A stretch of 64,000 nt of DNA, from NCBI GenBank assembly GCA_029891345.1, contig CM057009.1, positions 229,019,120-229,083,119 on the forward strand. Reading direction: 5' to 3'. The translations under genes were made by a program, and so were the position numbers. Below the pieces are notes generated by a model that did not search any database, was not told where the DNA came from, and saw only the letters and a list, made by a program, of their open reading frames with translations. Origin of the DNA: Dryococelus australis (lineage: Eukaryota; Arthropoda; Insecta; Phasmatodea; Phasmatidae). Positions 1 to 14,457 of this stretch are shown in pieces (positions within the stretch are counted from its first letter, which is position 1; every line of letters starts with the position of its first letter).

Positions 1-1035
1 GTGATATCCTTAATAGGCATAAGAAGTGTAAAGGAAATAATTGTTGTTCTTGGAATTCGGGTGCAAGTATTTCAGCAAGACATTCGCGACTCGGTCCAGC
101 ACCAGACAACATGAAGATGGTAACTGTCCATTTGCCATCAGCTACAATACCTACACACATGTGATAACTACAATGTTATCTATGCACATAAAGCTACCTT
201 GAGTGCTCAATGCAGGAAAAGGTCTATAAAGCTAGAGTAAGTATTTTTATTGAATGGAGAATATATTGGAATGTACGGAATAGAATGTATTTTTGACTAG
301 TGAGTGATATAAAGATAAAGCGTATAGAAGATTAATGTTTTTTTATACATTTTTATTTCTTGTTGTAGCAATGAATACACAAAACATTTGCAAGCATCGA
401 GATTATAAGATCATTAAATATATGTATATATGTGTTTGTTCTAGTTATAGAGATGGACTTCTCTGGCAATTTAGATGGTAAATAGAAGAGACATACTAGA
501 CTTATTAATGATATTATATTGCCAGTAAAGAGTCATCTGTGATTAAAAGAAGGAAAATCTTTATTAAAGGCTTTTCATGATAAAGTGAGCACTTTATAAA
601 TAAATCATTAAAAAACACTGATCCTACTTGCATATATTGTAATGGGCACATTGAGTGTCATGCACCCAGTAAAGTTGGTAACAATGGAGGGGAAGTAGTT
701 CCATATCTTAATGTTGAATAAAATGTTTTAGGTAACCATTTGTGATAACCTAATTGTTTCTTTCGCTTTCTGTTTATTTTAGCACGTCGTAGTGTCAAAT
801 GAACAGTTTTGTATAATATTCACTTTCCTAATTATTTCAGTTTCACTTGACCGATGCATGAATAAAGTGATGAGGCTAATTGCAATGTTAATTTTACATA
901 AGGTGGAAGACTACACAACTTGCATACAAGTAGATCCTAAGCAAGGGTCTCAAAAGTTATGAACCTTTACTAGTGATTACTTTGACACTATATTCGGTGT
1001 TTGAGATTGCATCTGATTGAAGAAGTATAAGTCTA
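1..1035. other. AT-rich stretch, nothing recognised
   Basis: No long reading frame, RNA gene or repeat structure that I can identify. Composition is AT-rich with stop codons in all frames. Confidence 0.6.
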
Positions 1036-1344
1036 CATGATATTGATGATGGTGATGATTATGTGATGTGATGATATGAGGATGATGAATTTATGATGTT
1101 AATGTAATGATGTTATGTTGATATGATGATCATGTGATGATAATAGGGTTAAGTGATCATGTTATGATGATGTGATGATATGATGATCATTTGATGATGA
1201 TATGCTGATCATCTGATGTTATGATGATATGAAGATGATGTGATGATATGATGAGATGATGTTATGATCATGTGATTTTATAAAGATATTATATTATGTG
1301 ATATGATGTGCTATGATGTGATGATGCTGATACAATTTGATGAT
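1036..1344. repeat. GATGAT-like minisatellite, copy 1
   Basis: About 300 bp of imperfect short repeats built from GATGAT, GATATGAT and GATGTGAT units, running directly into the ~550 bp dispersed repeat on its right. A similar array lies at 8836-9110, on the other side of the second repeat copy. Confidence 0.85.
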
Positions 1345-1895
1345 ATTGTTGTGTTTTGCCTGTAGGCTAACCAAACATCTTTGGGTGCGTAACTCAAGAA
1401 TGGAAGGCGATACAACATTATTTCACTGCGTCATTTACTTTAATATAATTGCTCATGTAATTTACAATATGTTTAATACATCACTTTACAACATGTTAAT
1501 AAATATTATGTTAAAACCTGGGGAGTTCAATATAACTATTATTAAACTACTGAATTACTTTAAGTTTAGCCAGGTAATTATCTAAATTCTTTGATCCCTA
1601 CATGAGCCACTGGAATGATATCACTTTGTCTGTGGCCGAAGGCTGCTTCACATCTCGGCTACGACGGTTCACAATAGGCCCTGCGTCGTTCCATCTCCTT
1701 GGTTGGTGGCTGGCGCAGGAATAACCAGCTTTGTGGTGCTGGCGGCCTTTGAGTATTCACACACGGTTTACTAACTATGATGTTTTCCAAACCTCTTACT
1801 GTTCGAGGCCTCGCCCTGAATACTGTCGTTTGTCGCCTCTGTGTGGGGTGTGTCCCTGGTAAGTGTTTAATATATTTCTTGTGTACATCGCAACA
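1345..1895 (+). repeat. Dispersed ~550 bp repeat, copy A
   Basis: This segment aligns over its whole length with 8284-8835 in the same orientation. Shared blocks include GGCTAACCAAAC near the left end, GTGGCCGAAGGCTGCTTCAC in the middle, GCCTCGCCCTGAATACTGTC and TGGGGTGTGTCCC near the right end. The copies differ by many substitutions and small indels, so the duplication is old. There are no obvious terminal inverted repeats, poly-A tail or long reading frame, so the element class is unknown. Confidence 0.85.
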
Positions 1896-4800
1896 TCACC
1901 CTCCCACTTTAATGAGAGCTGGTTTCTCAGCTCTGGAACAAGTGTATGCCGATGTCATGCAATAGACTGGGTCCTTATGGTCCACATTTGCTTCTTGACA
2001 GCAGGAATATGGGCGGTTGTAGCCTCTACGATATGGGGGGAAATTAAGCGTAGGTGTATATGTCTATGCAAGGAAAATTAGGGCGAGGAGCAGCCTAGCC
2101 TTTTCTCTTACTTTTAATGCATGGTAATGTATGTGCAGTTAACAGTTTTGTTTACTATGAGCAGTCTGCTGAATTTCAATGTTTGTGGTCATGACATTGA
2201 AATTGCTCTTTACTGGTCATGTATACTCTTCTGGGTCTTACACACAGCTGACACAAATGGATTTGTGGATGCATAACCCAGCAGTCTGCTTGATGTCCTA
2301 ACCTGTCTGAGTGTGACTTTGCAATTATTAAATTAATGTTCAGTAGCAACTTGAGTATAGCTTTGATAAAATTTCAAAATTTGGTATTATATTTCGACTT
2401 TGATAAGTTAATGTAAAAATTTGTCCTACCATTACAAAATGTTTTTTAATGTTTACGTAATATTGTTCATGACAATTTTGTGATTAAAATTGCTTCGCAA
2501 TATTAAAATTTGTTTAATATGATGCATTATATGCCTAAAATAAATTGCATTTTTAGACACTTGGTGTATAGAACTTATGTATATACATACATTTAATTGG
2601 TACTTCTTAAGCGATATCTCTAAATACAGGAATGGAAGGAATGTCATAGTGAAACATTGCATTTCTTATTCCCTCTCTTATTTACTTGTGAAAAATTTCT
2701 GTCAACATGTAATATTTCCCTTTTCTACATTTTATTACTTGTGGGATGAGATGTCAAAGGAAATATTTAACCTAGTTATAAGCTATCCCTTATTGTTAGC
2801 TTACCACATGCATTTACTTACATGCACTATATATTTTCCAATTTTTTCTGATATTTTAAATTTATAATTTACAATTTTATTTACATTAAAAATCCATATT
2901 TGCTTGTGTCTAATGTGTATAGCATAATACCCTGAAATATTTTTATTTATTGACCATGTATTTTTCTTAATAATCATATTCCATAACATTGTTCAATCTC
3001 TACTAAAAACAATGTTAACTCTGTTCCCTCTATAATATTTAATGTCCTTCCCTAAGATAATAAAATAAAATAAATCACATGTTTATATAAATCTCTATTT
3101 GTTACTGCCAATCATTCTATATGGTCTATGACGTGTTATTTTCTACTGACCCATTTAAATATATTTTCTACAAACAAATAAAATTAATATTTTAATGCTA
3201 TTTCATATTTTCCTTTCAATAGTGTAGCTTTGATTTGAAGTTATTGGCATGAATATGTTATACTAGATACATTTCAATGAGTTTCTATATTAAATGAATA
3301 TTTTTCTTTCCCATACATTATTCACTAAAAAAATTCCTTGTGGTCAAACATTTGCCCTTCTATTATAGCTGACCTCATCATCAATTTTCGCAATTTTGTT
3401 TTAATGTCTGAATGCCACAATTATATAGTCTTTATGTCTGCATGTGGATTTAAAGGCCTGGCCAGGTGTTGGGAAGGTGTAGAGTGGATAATAATTACGT
3501 TTTAACTCATACTGTATTCATGTATGCATGTGTGCCCGTGCTGCACATTGCCTTTGATGACATCACACTGCGCTGCACTCGCATTGAAGATGTGTCGCGC
3601 TGTGCTACCTCAGTGGTGCGTGCTGAAGCATCGCTTCTGGCGATATGTAGTTGACCACATATAACCTTTTCCTCTATCGGCACTGGTTTCCTTGTTGATC
3701 TGCATGCTGTTTTGAAACACTTTCATTTTGTCTTCGCACTCAAACATAAAACTTTAGTTTTAATATGTACGTATTTAATTTTAACTGCAAATGCTTATAT
3801 TATATTGATAACTACTCATAATTCTTTGTGACGAACAAGAGTGCGTATTTGCTTTGTTTATATGGTGTGGCTAAAGTGTGTTATTACAGTACAAGTGTCT
3901 CGCTAATTGTTTACATTATAAAATTTAATTTATATATTTTCCCTTCAAATGTAATTATCTTTCCATGCGATTAATTAACATAAAACTCTATGCTTGCACA
4001 TTATTTACATGCTATGTGCTTTAATTAATTTAATTTAATTTGTTTTATTTAGTAAAATTTGGCACATTTATTACCCTCAAAGAACAATTAACTTAATACT
4101 GTGCTTTCGTAATACAATTTATAATTATACTACAATTATATGCAATTATGCTATTTGTATACACCTTTCTCTCTGAATTATTATTCTGATAATATTCACT
4201 ATAGAACAAACAAACTATTCCACACAGTTATTGTTTTGATAGAAAATTTTCACTCTTTGTAGAAACTATGTTACCATCAGTAACAACATACAGCTCCCTG
4301 TCGTATTAATCTCAATTCATTAGTGCCACACCCTTATTATAGTACTGATGGCTTGTGGTATTCCTTATTCTCAATATACTACAACGTATCACAACATTTG
4401 TGCTTCACTCATAATATCTGTGTTCGGGGAATTTTCTCTAATTCAGTTAGCCAATGGAGGTCCATGCAATGTGCTCTCAGAATACACATGCGGGATCTAC
4501 AATGTAGCATACAGGAACCATAGAAGGAATTCCTTTCGTAATGCACTGTTGCGTCGAGTCATCGACCCACAATAAAGTATTTAATTATGTCTACTGTGTC
4601 GCATGGGGTGGTCCACAGTGAAATCCACAGTCTCTCTCTAACACCCTTGCTACCAAGAAACTCCTCTATTGGCTAGCGGGGAACATACATTCTCGTCTCT
4701 CTAGTCCCTCTGTTTGGAAACTCCTCGACAAACAGGGAATTTGTAGGCTCCATCGCTATATCGGTTTCAAGTTCCTTCTGAGCCTGTTCTTGTAGTGCAT

Positions 4801-5160
4801 AGCCAGGTGTACAACCTATCTATATTCTTACATAACCATACTAGCTCAAGGCCCTCAACAAAGTACCAGGATCGACTATATAAACTCTTCTAAATTACTA
4901 CCTCCGGTTGCTTCATTAATATCAATCTTTATATCATATACAAAACTAAACTCAATTACAAATTACACAGATACACTAAACACTACACTTCTTGACTCCT
5001 TGTACCTTTAGTTATATTTCAGATCTCAACTATATTACTTATAATGACTTTAGTTATTACATTAAACTCCTATCAAGTAGTTTATAACTACTAAATCTTC
5101 TATGATTCAATAATTATTTTAGATGACATTAATCCCTCTACGCAACACGTATCACACCCT
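1896..5160. other. AT-rich stretch, nothing recognised
   Basis: About 3.3 kb of AT-rich DNA. The short reading frames are what chance would give. I see no homology to mobile-element proteins and no RNA gene. Confidence 0.55.
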
Positions 5161-5800
5161 GTTGGCCCTTGCACTCTACTCAAGATCACCTACCACTGAC
5201 AGCCTCGAATCGCCGGAGCTCCTCCGTCTACTTGTGTAGTGGAGATGTAGTGAAGAACGTCGGCTTGCCCAAGCCTGGTCTCGACCCAGCTCCTGGATCA
5301 CCTCGGCACTGGCTCCACCCGATGCTGCTCCAGCATCGGCAGACTCACTGATCGGGGATCGCTCCAGCCTCGCTGAACGACCAACCTCCGACACGCACCA
5401 GGTTACCAATCTCTCGAGAGGAGGGGTGTCGGCCATATTAATGTCCATGGCCTGTCGGCCAGCTCATCGTCAGTGCCTACCCCGCTGTCACCTGGTCTCT
5501 CTCTCTCATGCGGGGAGTCGCCCTCGACTATGGGCAGGCGTCAACCTCGTGGACAGCTCTCCTCTCGGATGTGCCCTTATTTCTGTGTATCGCATTCGTG
5601 TGCGAAACACTGTCCGTGGGCGATTCTGTGCAGTTGGCTTGGCGGTGAGAGTTCACGGCTCCCGCGCTCTCTCACGAGAATAATTTTGACCTCCTGTCTA
5701 TCTATTGGAACGTCGTAACCGACGTGGGCAAACATGGAGTCTCTCGACATGGTAATCATAGAGTCGCTCGATACGGCTAAAAGGGTTTGTCTGAAGCATT
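5161..5800. other. GC-richer island of unknown origin
   Basis: This block has clearly higher GC and CpG than the DNA on either side. Several frames stay open by composition: 5176-5448 on the minus strand (90 codons) and 5426-5683 on the plus strand (85 codons). None resembles a protein I know. It could be an LTR or untranslated segment of an unrecognised element, or a CpG-rich host regulatory region. Confidence 0.4.
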
Positions 5801-8283
5801 TTTCCCGTTTTCGTGAATGCCCTTTTCATTCAATTATTACTTTCCGTGTCATCCCGATTTTCTCATTAAATTAGTTTAGCAACAAGTGTGTGTACATTTA
5901 AAATCCGTATCGTACGGACAGTAGTGAACAGGAACTGTCACATGTTGACACAGTCTCGGACGTGTTGCACATTCCGCTGCGTTCGGATGGCGTGGTGAAT
6001 ATTGCTGAATAATTGAGGGGAGAAGGGAGGTGATGTGAGGTGCGATTGTTGTCTAAGCACGCAATGTAGGACGCCTCGCATTACCGCGTCTGGCCTGTGC
6101 TTGTATGGCATCGCCATCTGTATCGAACCTGCCCAGCAAGCGTTCACAGAATTCCTCCCAGGTGACTCGGTAATCACAGACTAAATTCCATCACGTGGCA
6201 GCGGTTCCCCTTAGTCTGTTGGCAGTGACCTCTGTCCAATCATCCCTATGCCTTGACTCGTTTCTTTGCTCGTATTACAGCCGCTCTTGCTTGCGAAAAT
6301 TCACTTTGAACCTATTGTTTTCAATACACCTTTAAAATGTTTATAACTGTATGACATATTTACGATTATAACTTACGTTATTTTAAACATCCTTATCATT
6401 ACTTCTTTATATTCGTTATGTGGGCAATATACAATTTTCAATTATTTACTTAAATTTAATTATCTCGTACTTTGTTCTATCCTTCCTTTAAAAGATATAA
6501 TTACATGTGCGTAAAAATATTGTGATTTACTTCTGTGCTCTCATCTCTAATGCACAACTTCAATGTTGCAAGCTCTTTGCTTTCGCAATACAGCACAATA
6601 TAAAGTTTACTTAACTCTCTACAAATAAAATTTCAAAATACGCACTTTCTTGTATTATTTACAAATAGAACTGACATATTTTCTCTCATTAAAACTATCG
6701 CTGCTTGAAACATCTATAATGCCTAACTTAAATTCACGAGATACAATTCTTACTATCTATATATTTAATTTCTAGAATGAGTCTCGATAATGGGCACTTG
6801 TACAATTTATTGTCACCTTAAGATTCATATTGTAACGAATGTTTAATATTAATTTTAATTTATTTACGTACTCTCCCGGCGATTTTATTATTTATGTTCT
6901 ACTGTGGCACATCTCAAAAATATTCCGTGCAATTTATAATGCTTTACTTATATCTTAATACTGTTCTCTGTGTGCGCTGCTTACACTTAAGGTTTTACAC
7001 CACATAATTACTTAATTAGTTCTTATCTTAATACTTATTCTAGCTTAATATTGAAAAATATTTATATAAATTTATTCTAGTTGGATAAAAAATTATTTAC
7101 ATAAGCTTATTCTAGTTTATCATAGAGAATATTTATATGAGCTACCTTTTTATCTAAACGTCTAGTTTAGCATCTGATGTAACATACAAAAATATTTACA
7201 TATCATACCGTATCATCTAAATGACATTTCAATTGTTTAACTTAAATCGCAATTTATTTACACTTCAGGCATTATCGGGACGCACAACTTTCTTGCGCTC
7301 CACAGAGCTTAGTGCATTTAGGCCTAGTTGCAGTGCCCTTGGTGGCATACTGAATTATCACATATGTTTGGGATCCACAGTTAAAATCCCAGCGCGTTCC
7401 AACACTTATGCTGCCTGGAAGCTCCTCCACAGGACAGTATAGCAATATATATGCACACACGTAGGCGTTATTAAATTGGGGTCAGCTTCCCGACATGTGC
7501 CCAGTGTGTTTCTAAGCTCGTACGTGAAACGAACAATCAGTTTGGCCTCTATGTTTGCCCGATATTTGTATATAATGAAAACGAATTGCTTTAATGTCTG
7601 ATGCCTGAAGGGGAATAGGTCAGTTAAGGAGATACATATGCCTTAACGTGTTTTCCCCGCGCCTACTACTCGCATGTACAAACGGCTTGCATTGCAATGA
7701 CCTTGCCCAGTTTCAAAAGTTCACGTCGCTGCGGTGTCGTGTGACCGCTGGTGAACGTAACATATGGCAGGCTTAAATGCTAGTCGCGTTTACCAATACT
7801 ACCACTGTTCCCGTACTGTTAATATTTACACATTTCAAACTATTTTCTGTACATTAATTCCTATACTGACTGATATTTCAGCTCTCGTTTTATTATGAGG
7901 ATAATACTCTTTACGTTAGAAATATAAAACCCTAAATGTTTCTGTTTACATTAATTTACACGTCCTTCGCACACAGAGGCTTTAATATCTACCGTTATGG
8001 TGTCTTATTACGTTTCAACTTTAGTTGCTGGTTTTTCACAATGTGAATTGGTTTAATTTAAGATTATTTATTTTGCCACAGAATTTCACTATATTATTTC
8101 GCGTGTGTAGGAGTGTTCTCTCTTTTAGTTGGGGGGAGGTGGTTTATAATTTATTCCTCGCAACAAAATTTTAGTATTATTAAAATTTAATGTTTACAAG
8201 ATTTAAGCAACTTATAAAAATTTTTAACAGGGTTTGGCGGAGCTTTGCATGTGAAAAGAGGTGGGAAAGCCCTAGCCTAAACC
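5801..8283. other. AT-rich stretch, nothing recognised
   Basis: AT-rich DNA without a convincing reading frame. A slightly GC-richer patch at 7280-7760 has no recognisable coding content. Confidence 0.5.
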
Positions 8284-8835
8284 AATGTTGTGGTTTGCAT
8301 GATGGGCTAACCAAACGGCTTTGTGTGCGTAACTCAAGAATGGTAGGCGACACAATATCATTACACTACGTCATTTAGTTTGATATAATTACTCATGTCA
8401 TTTACAATAAGTTAAATACATCACTTTACAACACGTTACTTTACGTTAAAACTGGCGGAGTTCAATATAATAACAATTATTAAACTGCGGAATCACTTTA
8501 AGTTTAGCCACGCCATTTTATAAAGTCTTTGATCCCTACATGATCCACTGTAATGATATCACCTTGTCTGTGGCCGAAGGCTGCTTCACGTCTCGGCTAT
8601 GGCGGTTAACGATACGCCCTGCGTCGTTCCATTTCCTTGGTTGGCGGCTGGCGTAGGAAGACTCGCTTCGTGGCCCTGACGGCTTTTAAGTATTCCCGCA
8701 CAGTTTACTAACTATGATGCTGTTTTCCAAACCTCTCGTTGTTTTTGGCCTCGCCCTGAATACTGTCATTTGTAACCTCTGCGTGGGGTGTGTCCCTTGC
8801 AAGCATTAAATATATTGCTTGGCTGCACCGCAACA
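8284..8835 (+). repeat. Dispersed ~550 bp repeat, copy B
   Basis: Second copy of the repeat at 1345-1895, same orientation and nearly the same length. The match ends at the shared CGCAACA block, after which copy B passes directly into a GATGAT-like array, whereas copy A has its array on the left. The identity to copy A is plain by eye but far from perfect. Confidence 0.85.
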
Positions 8836-9110
8836 ATATTATGAAGTGATGATATTATAATGTTATGATATGATTATGATATTTTTAACATATTAATATG
8901 TGATGATTATGAAGATATGCTGATAATGATTTGATGATATGGCGATATGATACTGATGTGATGCTAATTTGATGATATTATAATGATATGATGATATAAT
9001 GTTGATATTATGATGATGTAATGATGGTATTATGATATGGTGAAATAATTTTATTATGATGACGTGAAGATGATATGATGATGCTATGATGATATAATAA
9101 TGATAGTATG
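8836..9110. repeat. GATGAT-like minisatellite, copy 2
   Basis: Imperfect short repeats of GATGATAT, GATATGAT and ATAATGAT type, immediately to the right of repeat copy B. Same sequence family as 1036-1344. Confidence 0.85.
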
Positions 9111-10234
9111 GTTTATATAAATAATTTACTGGATTATTTCATAATAATGCTTATATGGTTGCCATGGATAGTATGAAGGAAAGTGCGTCGTATAACTAAA
9201 ATGTTCTAATGCAATGGATTGTAGATATTGAGTGTTGTTACGTTCTGTTTAGTTATTTGACGTATCACAAGTAGGAATTATTGTCTGGCAGAATATGTAC
9301 AATTAAATGTTTGGCGTTTTTTTAGCAGTGAGTATTATCGGAAATAAAATATTTTGAGTTAAACTTTTTTTCGATGGGTGGTAGTCGTACTGAATGTATC
9401 GAGTGTTAATATGTCTTGTCTCTATGGTATGTTTGTTTTGCTGGTAATGATTGATGTTAAGGGAAATTCGAATGAATGGCATGGTTTGTGCAAATGAGTT
9501 GTGTATTGCGATATGGATTGCAAATAATGATAGTATTAAATATATTCAGCTGGAACATTTGAAATGCTGGTTTGGTGATATGGTATATTGATAAGCTATT
9601 TCGTTATGTTTGGATCATTGACTATGGTTGACTGTATGGTTTTTGGTAATATTTGTATGTGTGTTTTGAAAATACATAATAAAATGGTTTATCAGATTAA
9701 TTCGCTGGACTATTTCATAGCAATGCTTATATGATTGCTTTGTTGTCCTGGAAGGCATGAAGGGAAGTGGGTGGTATAACCGATATGATATAGGTAATAA
9801 CTGTTGTTATGGTTTATTTATCTAATTTGGTTATTACAAGTTAGAATATGTAGGAATGTATGTTTCGTCTGTTTTTTTTTTCTTTTTTTAAGCTGTGAGT
9901 TTGATATATAAATTCTTTGGTGGGAAGAAGTAGGTTTGTGCTATATAATTAATTGATAGATAATTAAACTTTTATTTGGCGATGGGTAAATCTGGTCGAT
10001 ATATTTAATTAATAATATGGCAATATTGTGAGCTATCTGTTTCTCCGAATGAAAAAATGATATATCGTGATGTGTAAAAAAAGTTAGTATTATATATGCC
10101 TAATTAGTTAATGAATGCATCAAGCAATTACAATATAACATGTGTTTTAAAATGAAGTATATAAGTGAATAGTGTGTGGATGAGATGACACTAATACAAC
10201 TATTACTTATAGCAAATATTCACTTCTAAATAGA

Positions 10235-10330
10235 TTATATTGCGTGTGTATAAGTAAGCGCTGCCAGAATGTTCGAACCTACGCCCTTCCGAGTACGGGT
10301 ATTTCCCTTCGCATGGTAACCGAGTAAGAA
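10235..10330 (-). repeat. Possible tRNA-derived SINE fragment
   Basis: Read on the minus strand, this segment holds GGTTCGAACATTC, close to the tRNA B-box consensus, about 45 bp downstream of a GC-richer stretch that could hold a degenerate A box. I cannot fold it into a full tRNA cloverleaf, so a SINE head is more likely than a tRNA gene. A chance B-box match is possible. Confidence 0.3.
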
Positions 10331-13300
10331 ATGAACATTGTTTATTTCGTCTATATAATATGTATAAGGAAAAAACTTTTTAAAAGAGTTATACATAAAT
10401 ATTTTTTTTTTAAAGTAATGCATTTTATCTCTTATGATCTGTTTACGTACCTTGGGATGGTTATTAAATATATATATTCTTCCTGAGTATGTTACTATCT
10501 TCACATAAAGTGTAAATGGTTGGTGTGTTTGGGTAACATGGAATTTTATCAAGCGATGTAGGTTTATGGTAGTTATTTAATTCTGTTTTTTTTTTGTGTT
10601 TGTGTATGTATTTTATAGTAAGAACAGATATGTACTTTTTACCCTAGAAATGTTGGTTCGCTTGAGTCAGAAAATGATCGGTGGTAGTCATTCGGCTGTT
10701 GAGACGTTTGTGAAAGGTTGTGCTTGTTGGACGTAATCTAAGAATGTTTTTTTTAGTGCAGTATTACTGTAAATATGTTATGTTGCGAACGGTAAAGTTG
10801 GTAGTTCCAATGGTTTAGTGGATACCCTCGCTAGCTGTCATATTAGATATTTGTGTTTTGTTTGGACAGTAGGCAACAAATGTCATGTCGCCGATATGCA
10901 CCCCCCTAGCGACAATGTTGGAACTAGTTTCGCTTTCATCTCCTTTGTAAGTTGGTCTGTCGTAGTCGCGTCTACCGTTCGAGAGATCAAGTCTCTCGAA
11001 AGATTTGCTAGAGATGTGCGCGTGGTCTCTCTTGATTTTTTTTTTTTTTACTATTCTATGAAATCACCTGGGTGTGATTTACACGATATTAAACTAATAT
11101 TAATATGCAAGTAGTAAAAATGATATATGCATAAACACCTTCGGCGAGATTTGCAGCATAGAATGTAAATATCAATGATAGTGTTGACTTAGAAATACCT
11201 TAGTGAATATATTGTTTAACTTAATCGATGCGAACTAATCTAATACAAAAACTTGGCGTCGATAGAAGTTGAAGAAAGGTTTATTTTAGTTAGCTTGGAT
11301 GTGAATTTCTGAAATTCTTGTCTGTATGGTAAATGCTGGGGAAATAGGTTAACATTGAACATTATTTTCTTTTAACATGCATTAATCATGTCAATTATTT
11401 ATTTTTTGAAGTATAGGGCATGTTTTTTCAGGTATAAGGATGTTATGTGAGGTATGATTTTATATGTTTTTGAGCAGTTATTCCATACAGGCTAGTGTTG
11501 AATTTTTACTTTATAAGTGTATGAATTTTTGAAAAAAAAAAAAATGTATATCAGTAAGATTTAATTACATATTTATGTTATGCAGTTTATGAATGTGTAG
11601 CCTTCCTTGCTAAGTCACTCGCCTGCATTTTTTCACGAGTCCGTTGTCCTCCCTTCTGGAGATGTCGGTAGACTGATGGAGTGGTGGGTGGTAGGTAATT
11701 CTGTGTGTTTCAATGACCCGTGATAACTTAGTAGAGAGAGACGATGTAGACAGAGTGAGATAGGTAATATAATGTTATACTGTTAAAGTGTTTGTTGTGT
11801 AGTGCGTTACAAGATGATATGCATGTAAGTTTTGCATAATCTCAAACATACTTTAGACGGAAGTTCACTTTGATTATGGCAAGAAATGTTGTTAGAGTGG
11901 AATTAATCACGTTAGTTAATCAATACGTAAATAGTTCTTATAAGTGTATTTTTTGAAAATGGAGCAAGGAACAAATTCTCAAACATATAGTTGTATTTCA
12001 TTCTCATTCCTTGAGTTTTATCATCGATGTGTAGTTGGTTTCAGCTCATTACATACGTACTATTGCATTTGGATATTCATTATGCCAATTATTAAGTTAA
12101 TTTACTAGATACACGATTAAAATAAATAACTACTTATTCTTCATAGTGCTTGGATCGCCACGTATATTCTACGTGTGTGTAAATAGTCCCGTTAAATATT
12201 CATTATTGGTTCATATATTTTACTCTTGATGGACGAGTGTTCGTGTCTCCTATAGCCAGCCATCCTAAATAAAAGAATGTTTTTAAAGGTCTCTGAACAT
12301 GTCATTTAGGTTTTTTATCCATCAATAGCAAATAATGGCATTCTTCGGAAGCTTGCGAGAACTTGTCAGCCATTCACAACACATTCTTCCTAGATTAATT
12401 ATAAAGATTAAAATGTCTTTAGAATTGTTAGGGTATGTTAAGAAATGCATCGATTTGCATGATGTAATGTTGTTGTGTATCTGACTGGAATCCGTTTTAT
12501 CGCTTCGTGGTAAAAAGCATTGATATATGTATTCTCAGATTATTTGCGAGCTGGTTGTTTTGGTGAGAGGATATGTATTTAGTTGGAAAATTCTTAACGT
12601 GTAATTATGCAATTATTTATGATTATGTTGGTTGCATAACGAGTACTTAGCAAGTTTTATATTACAGTATATTAAATTGACATGTCTTCAACTTATTGAC
12701 AGATAACAATTACATTATTTTAAACAGTTATTTGATATTTAATGTTTAAGATGAGTGGATTTAAACAAACATCGCAAAGAGTAATTCATATATATGTATT
12801 TACCTCGATGGGATTTGGATCAAAGAATATGTAAGTATAGCGGTAATTAGCTTCATTTAGGTTGAAGTATTGAATAAATTAGTATGTACATTTCAAATTG
12901 ATGGTTTTCGAAGTAGTTAAATATGGTTACATTTTAACAACACTTAAGCTTCTTGTAAGATGAATCAAGGTTTAATTGTGTAAATACTTATGCGGTTAAG
13001 ATCTACATTTCTTAGAAGTATTAAACCAACAATAAAAAAAGCAAACTTGAACGAACATTCTTTGTTTATGAAAAATTTAAAAAAAGTCCAGTTTGCTTAA
13101 TGTAGTATGTCTCTCTGATGATGTGAGATGTAGTACTGAGCTTATTTGATTATCCTAACGTTGGGTGGATAAAGAATCTGTGTTTTATTATAAAGATTTT
13201 AGCAATATCTCGTGATGCGTATGAGTGAATGTTTGGATGTAGTGGTACTGACTTCTGATCTTCTATGATGTGATGGAGATGTTCTGTGATTTACTAGAAG

Positions 13301-13577
13301 CATTCATTTTTAAATATGCAAAAAATTTTATTTTAAGTTATTGTAAACTTGTTTGGATTGATTGGTTGGAACGTTTTGGAAAGTAAGTGAGTTGGTTGCT
13401 TGTTAGTATTATAGGTTGAAATTGTCTCAAAATATGATCATGTTTGTTGTTGTATGATTTGTTCATTTCAGTTGTATGATATGTTAATATAGTTGTCAAG
13501 TATTTAGTATTGCTTATAAAGTTTGATGCTATGGGTTTTGTCACTGGCTGTTATGGTAAGTGTAAATGAGTTGTGTT

Positions 13578-13690
13578 ATTGTGTGTTTGTGTGTGAGAGT
13601 GTGTGTATGGGTATGTGATTTAGTGTGCATATATGTGTGTATGTATGTGTGTATGCATGTGTGCTTGGTTGTGTGCTTAGGTGTGTTAAA
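13578..13690. repeat. TG-rich microsatellite
   Basis: Imperfect (TG)n with interspersed TATG, TGTGTGTT and GTATG units. Confidence 0.8.
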
Positions 13691-14430
13691 CAGTCTGCTA
13701 TATTGAATTGTAGCAACATTAAATCAAAACAGGTTAACAATATAATTACTTAAATGCTAGAAAAACTTACTTTAAAAAAAATTATCTCCATGAGACTATT
13801 AAACTCTCAGAAAATGTCCAGGTTCGCGAGAATATAGGAAACATTTAAGTGTATGACTGGTTAAACTGTAGAAAGGAATAAAGTGTAGAAGATATTATTG
13901 GTTAGAAAATGTTAGCGTTGGAATGTTAGGAAACACAAATAAGCAACATTTCAAATACTCTATCTGTGAATCGAACTCTGTAGCATTCCACTCACTTCGT
14001 GTTCCATTTCTGCTCGGTCATGGACAATGGGGATTCCGACTTTATTTCCATTTCATCTTCCTTTGCTTCTTCGTCTCCATCTATGATGAGTACGATACCC
14101 CCAATCCATGCAGTGTTTTTATCTGTAATACATAATACTCGGATTTTAAAAACAGCAACAGGAATGAGACCAGCTGACATCCGAACCCGTATTTGAAAGT
14201 AGTTGTTCATATGTACGATATGTGCGGTGCGAGTTTTGCATGCACGGAGTAATTGACATATCATATGCAAATATGCGTTCACACCGTAAGTCAGGCAATA
14301 TCACTGCACTGTAAATCACGCAATGCTACTTTAGTTAGTACTGACATAGCGACGTAAGTAGAATAAAATAGAGAATTCAGGTGCACGGAAACAGGAAAGT
14401 AGGAGTCAGGATCCGCCAGCCATCGTGATG

Positions 14431-14438
14431 TGACGTCA
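14431..14438. promoter_or_regulatory. CRE-like palindrome TGACGTCA
   Basis: A perfect TGACGTCA palindrome just upstream of the TGACCTTG-rich repeat. This is the consensus for CREB/ATF-type bZIP factors. A single 8 bp site can arise by chance, and no gene is visible nearby. Confidence 0.3.
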
Positions 14439-14457
14439 CCCAACCACCATGTTGTAT

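Larger units (their letters stand above)
9111..14400. other. AT-rich stretch with few features
   Basis: More than 5 kb of AT-rich DNA without a recognisable coding region. The exceptions are a possible tRNA-derived SINE fragment near 10235-10330 and a TG-rich microsatellite at about 13578-13690. Confidence 0.5.
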
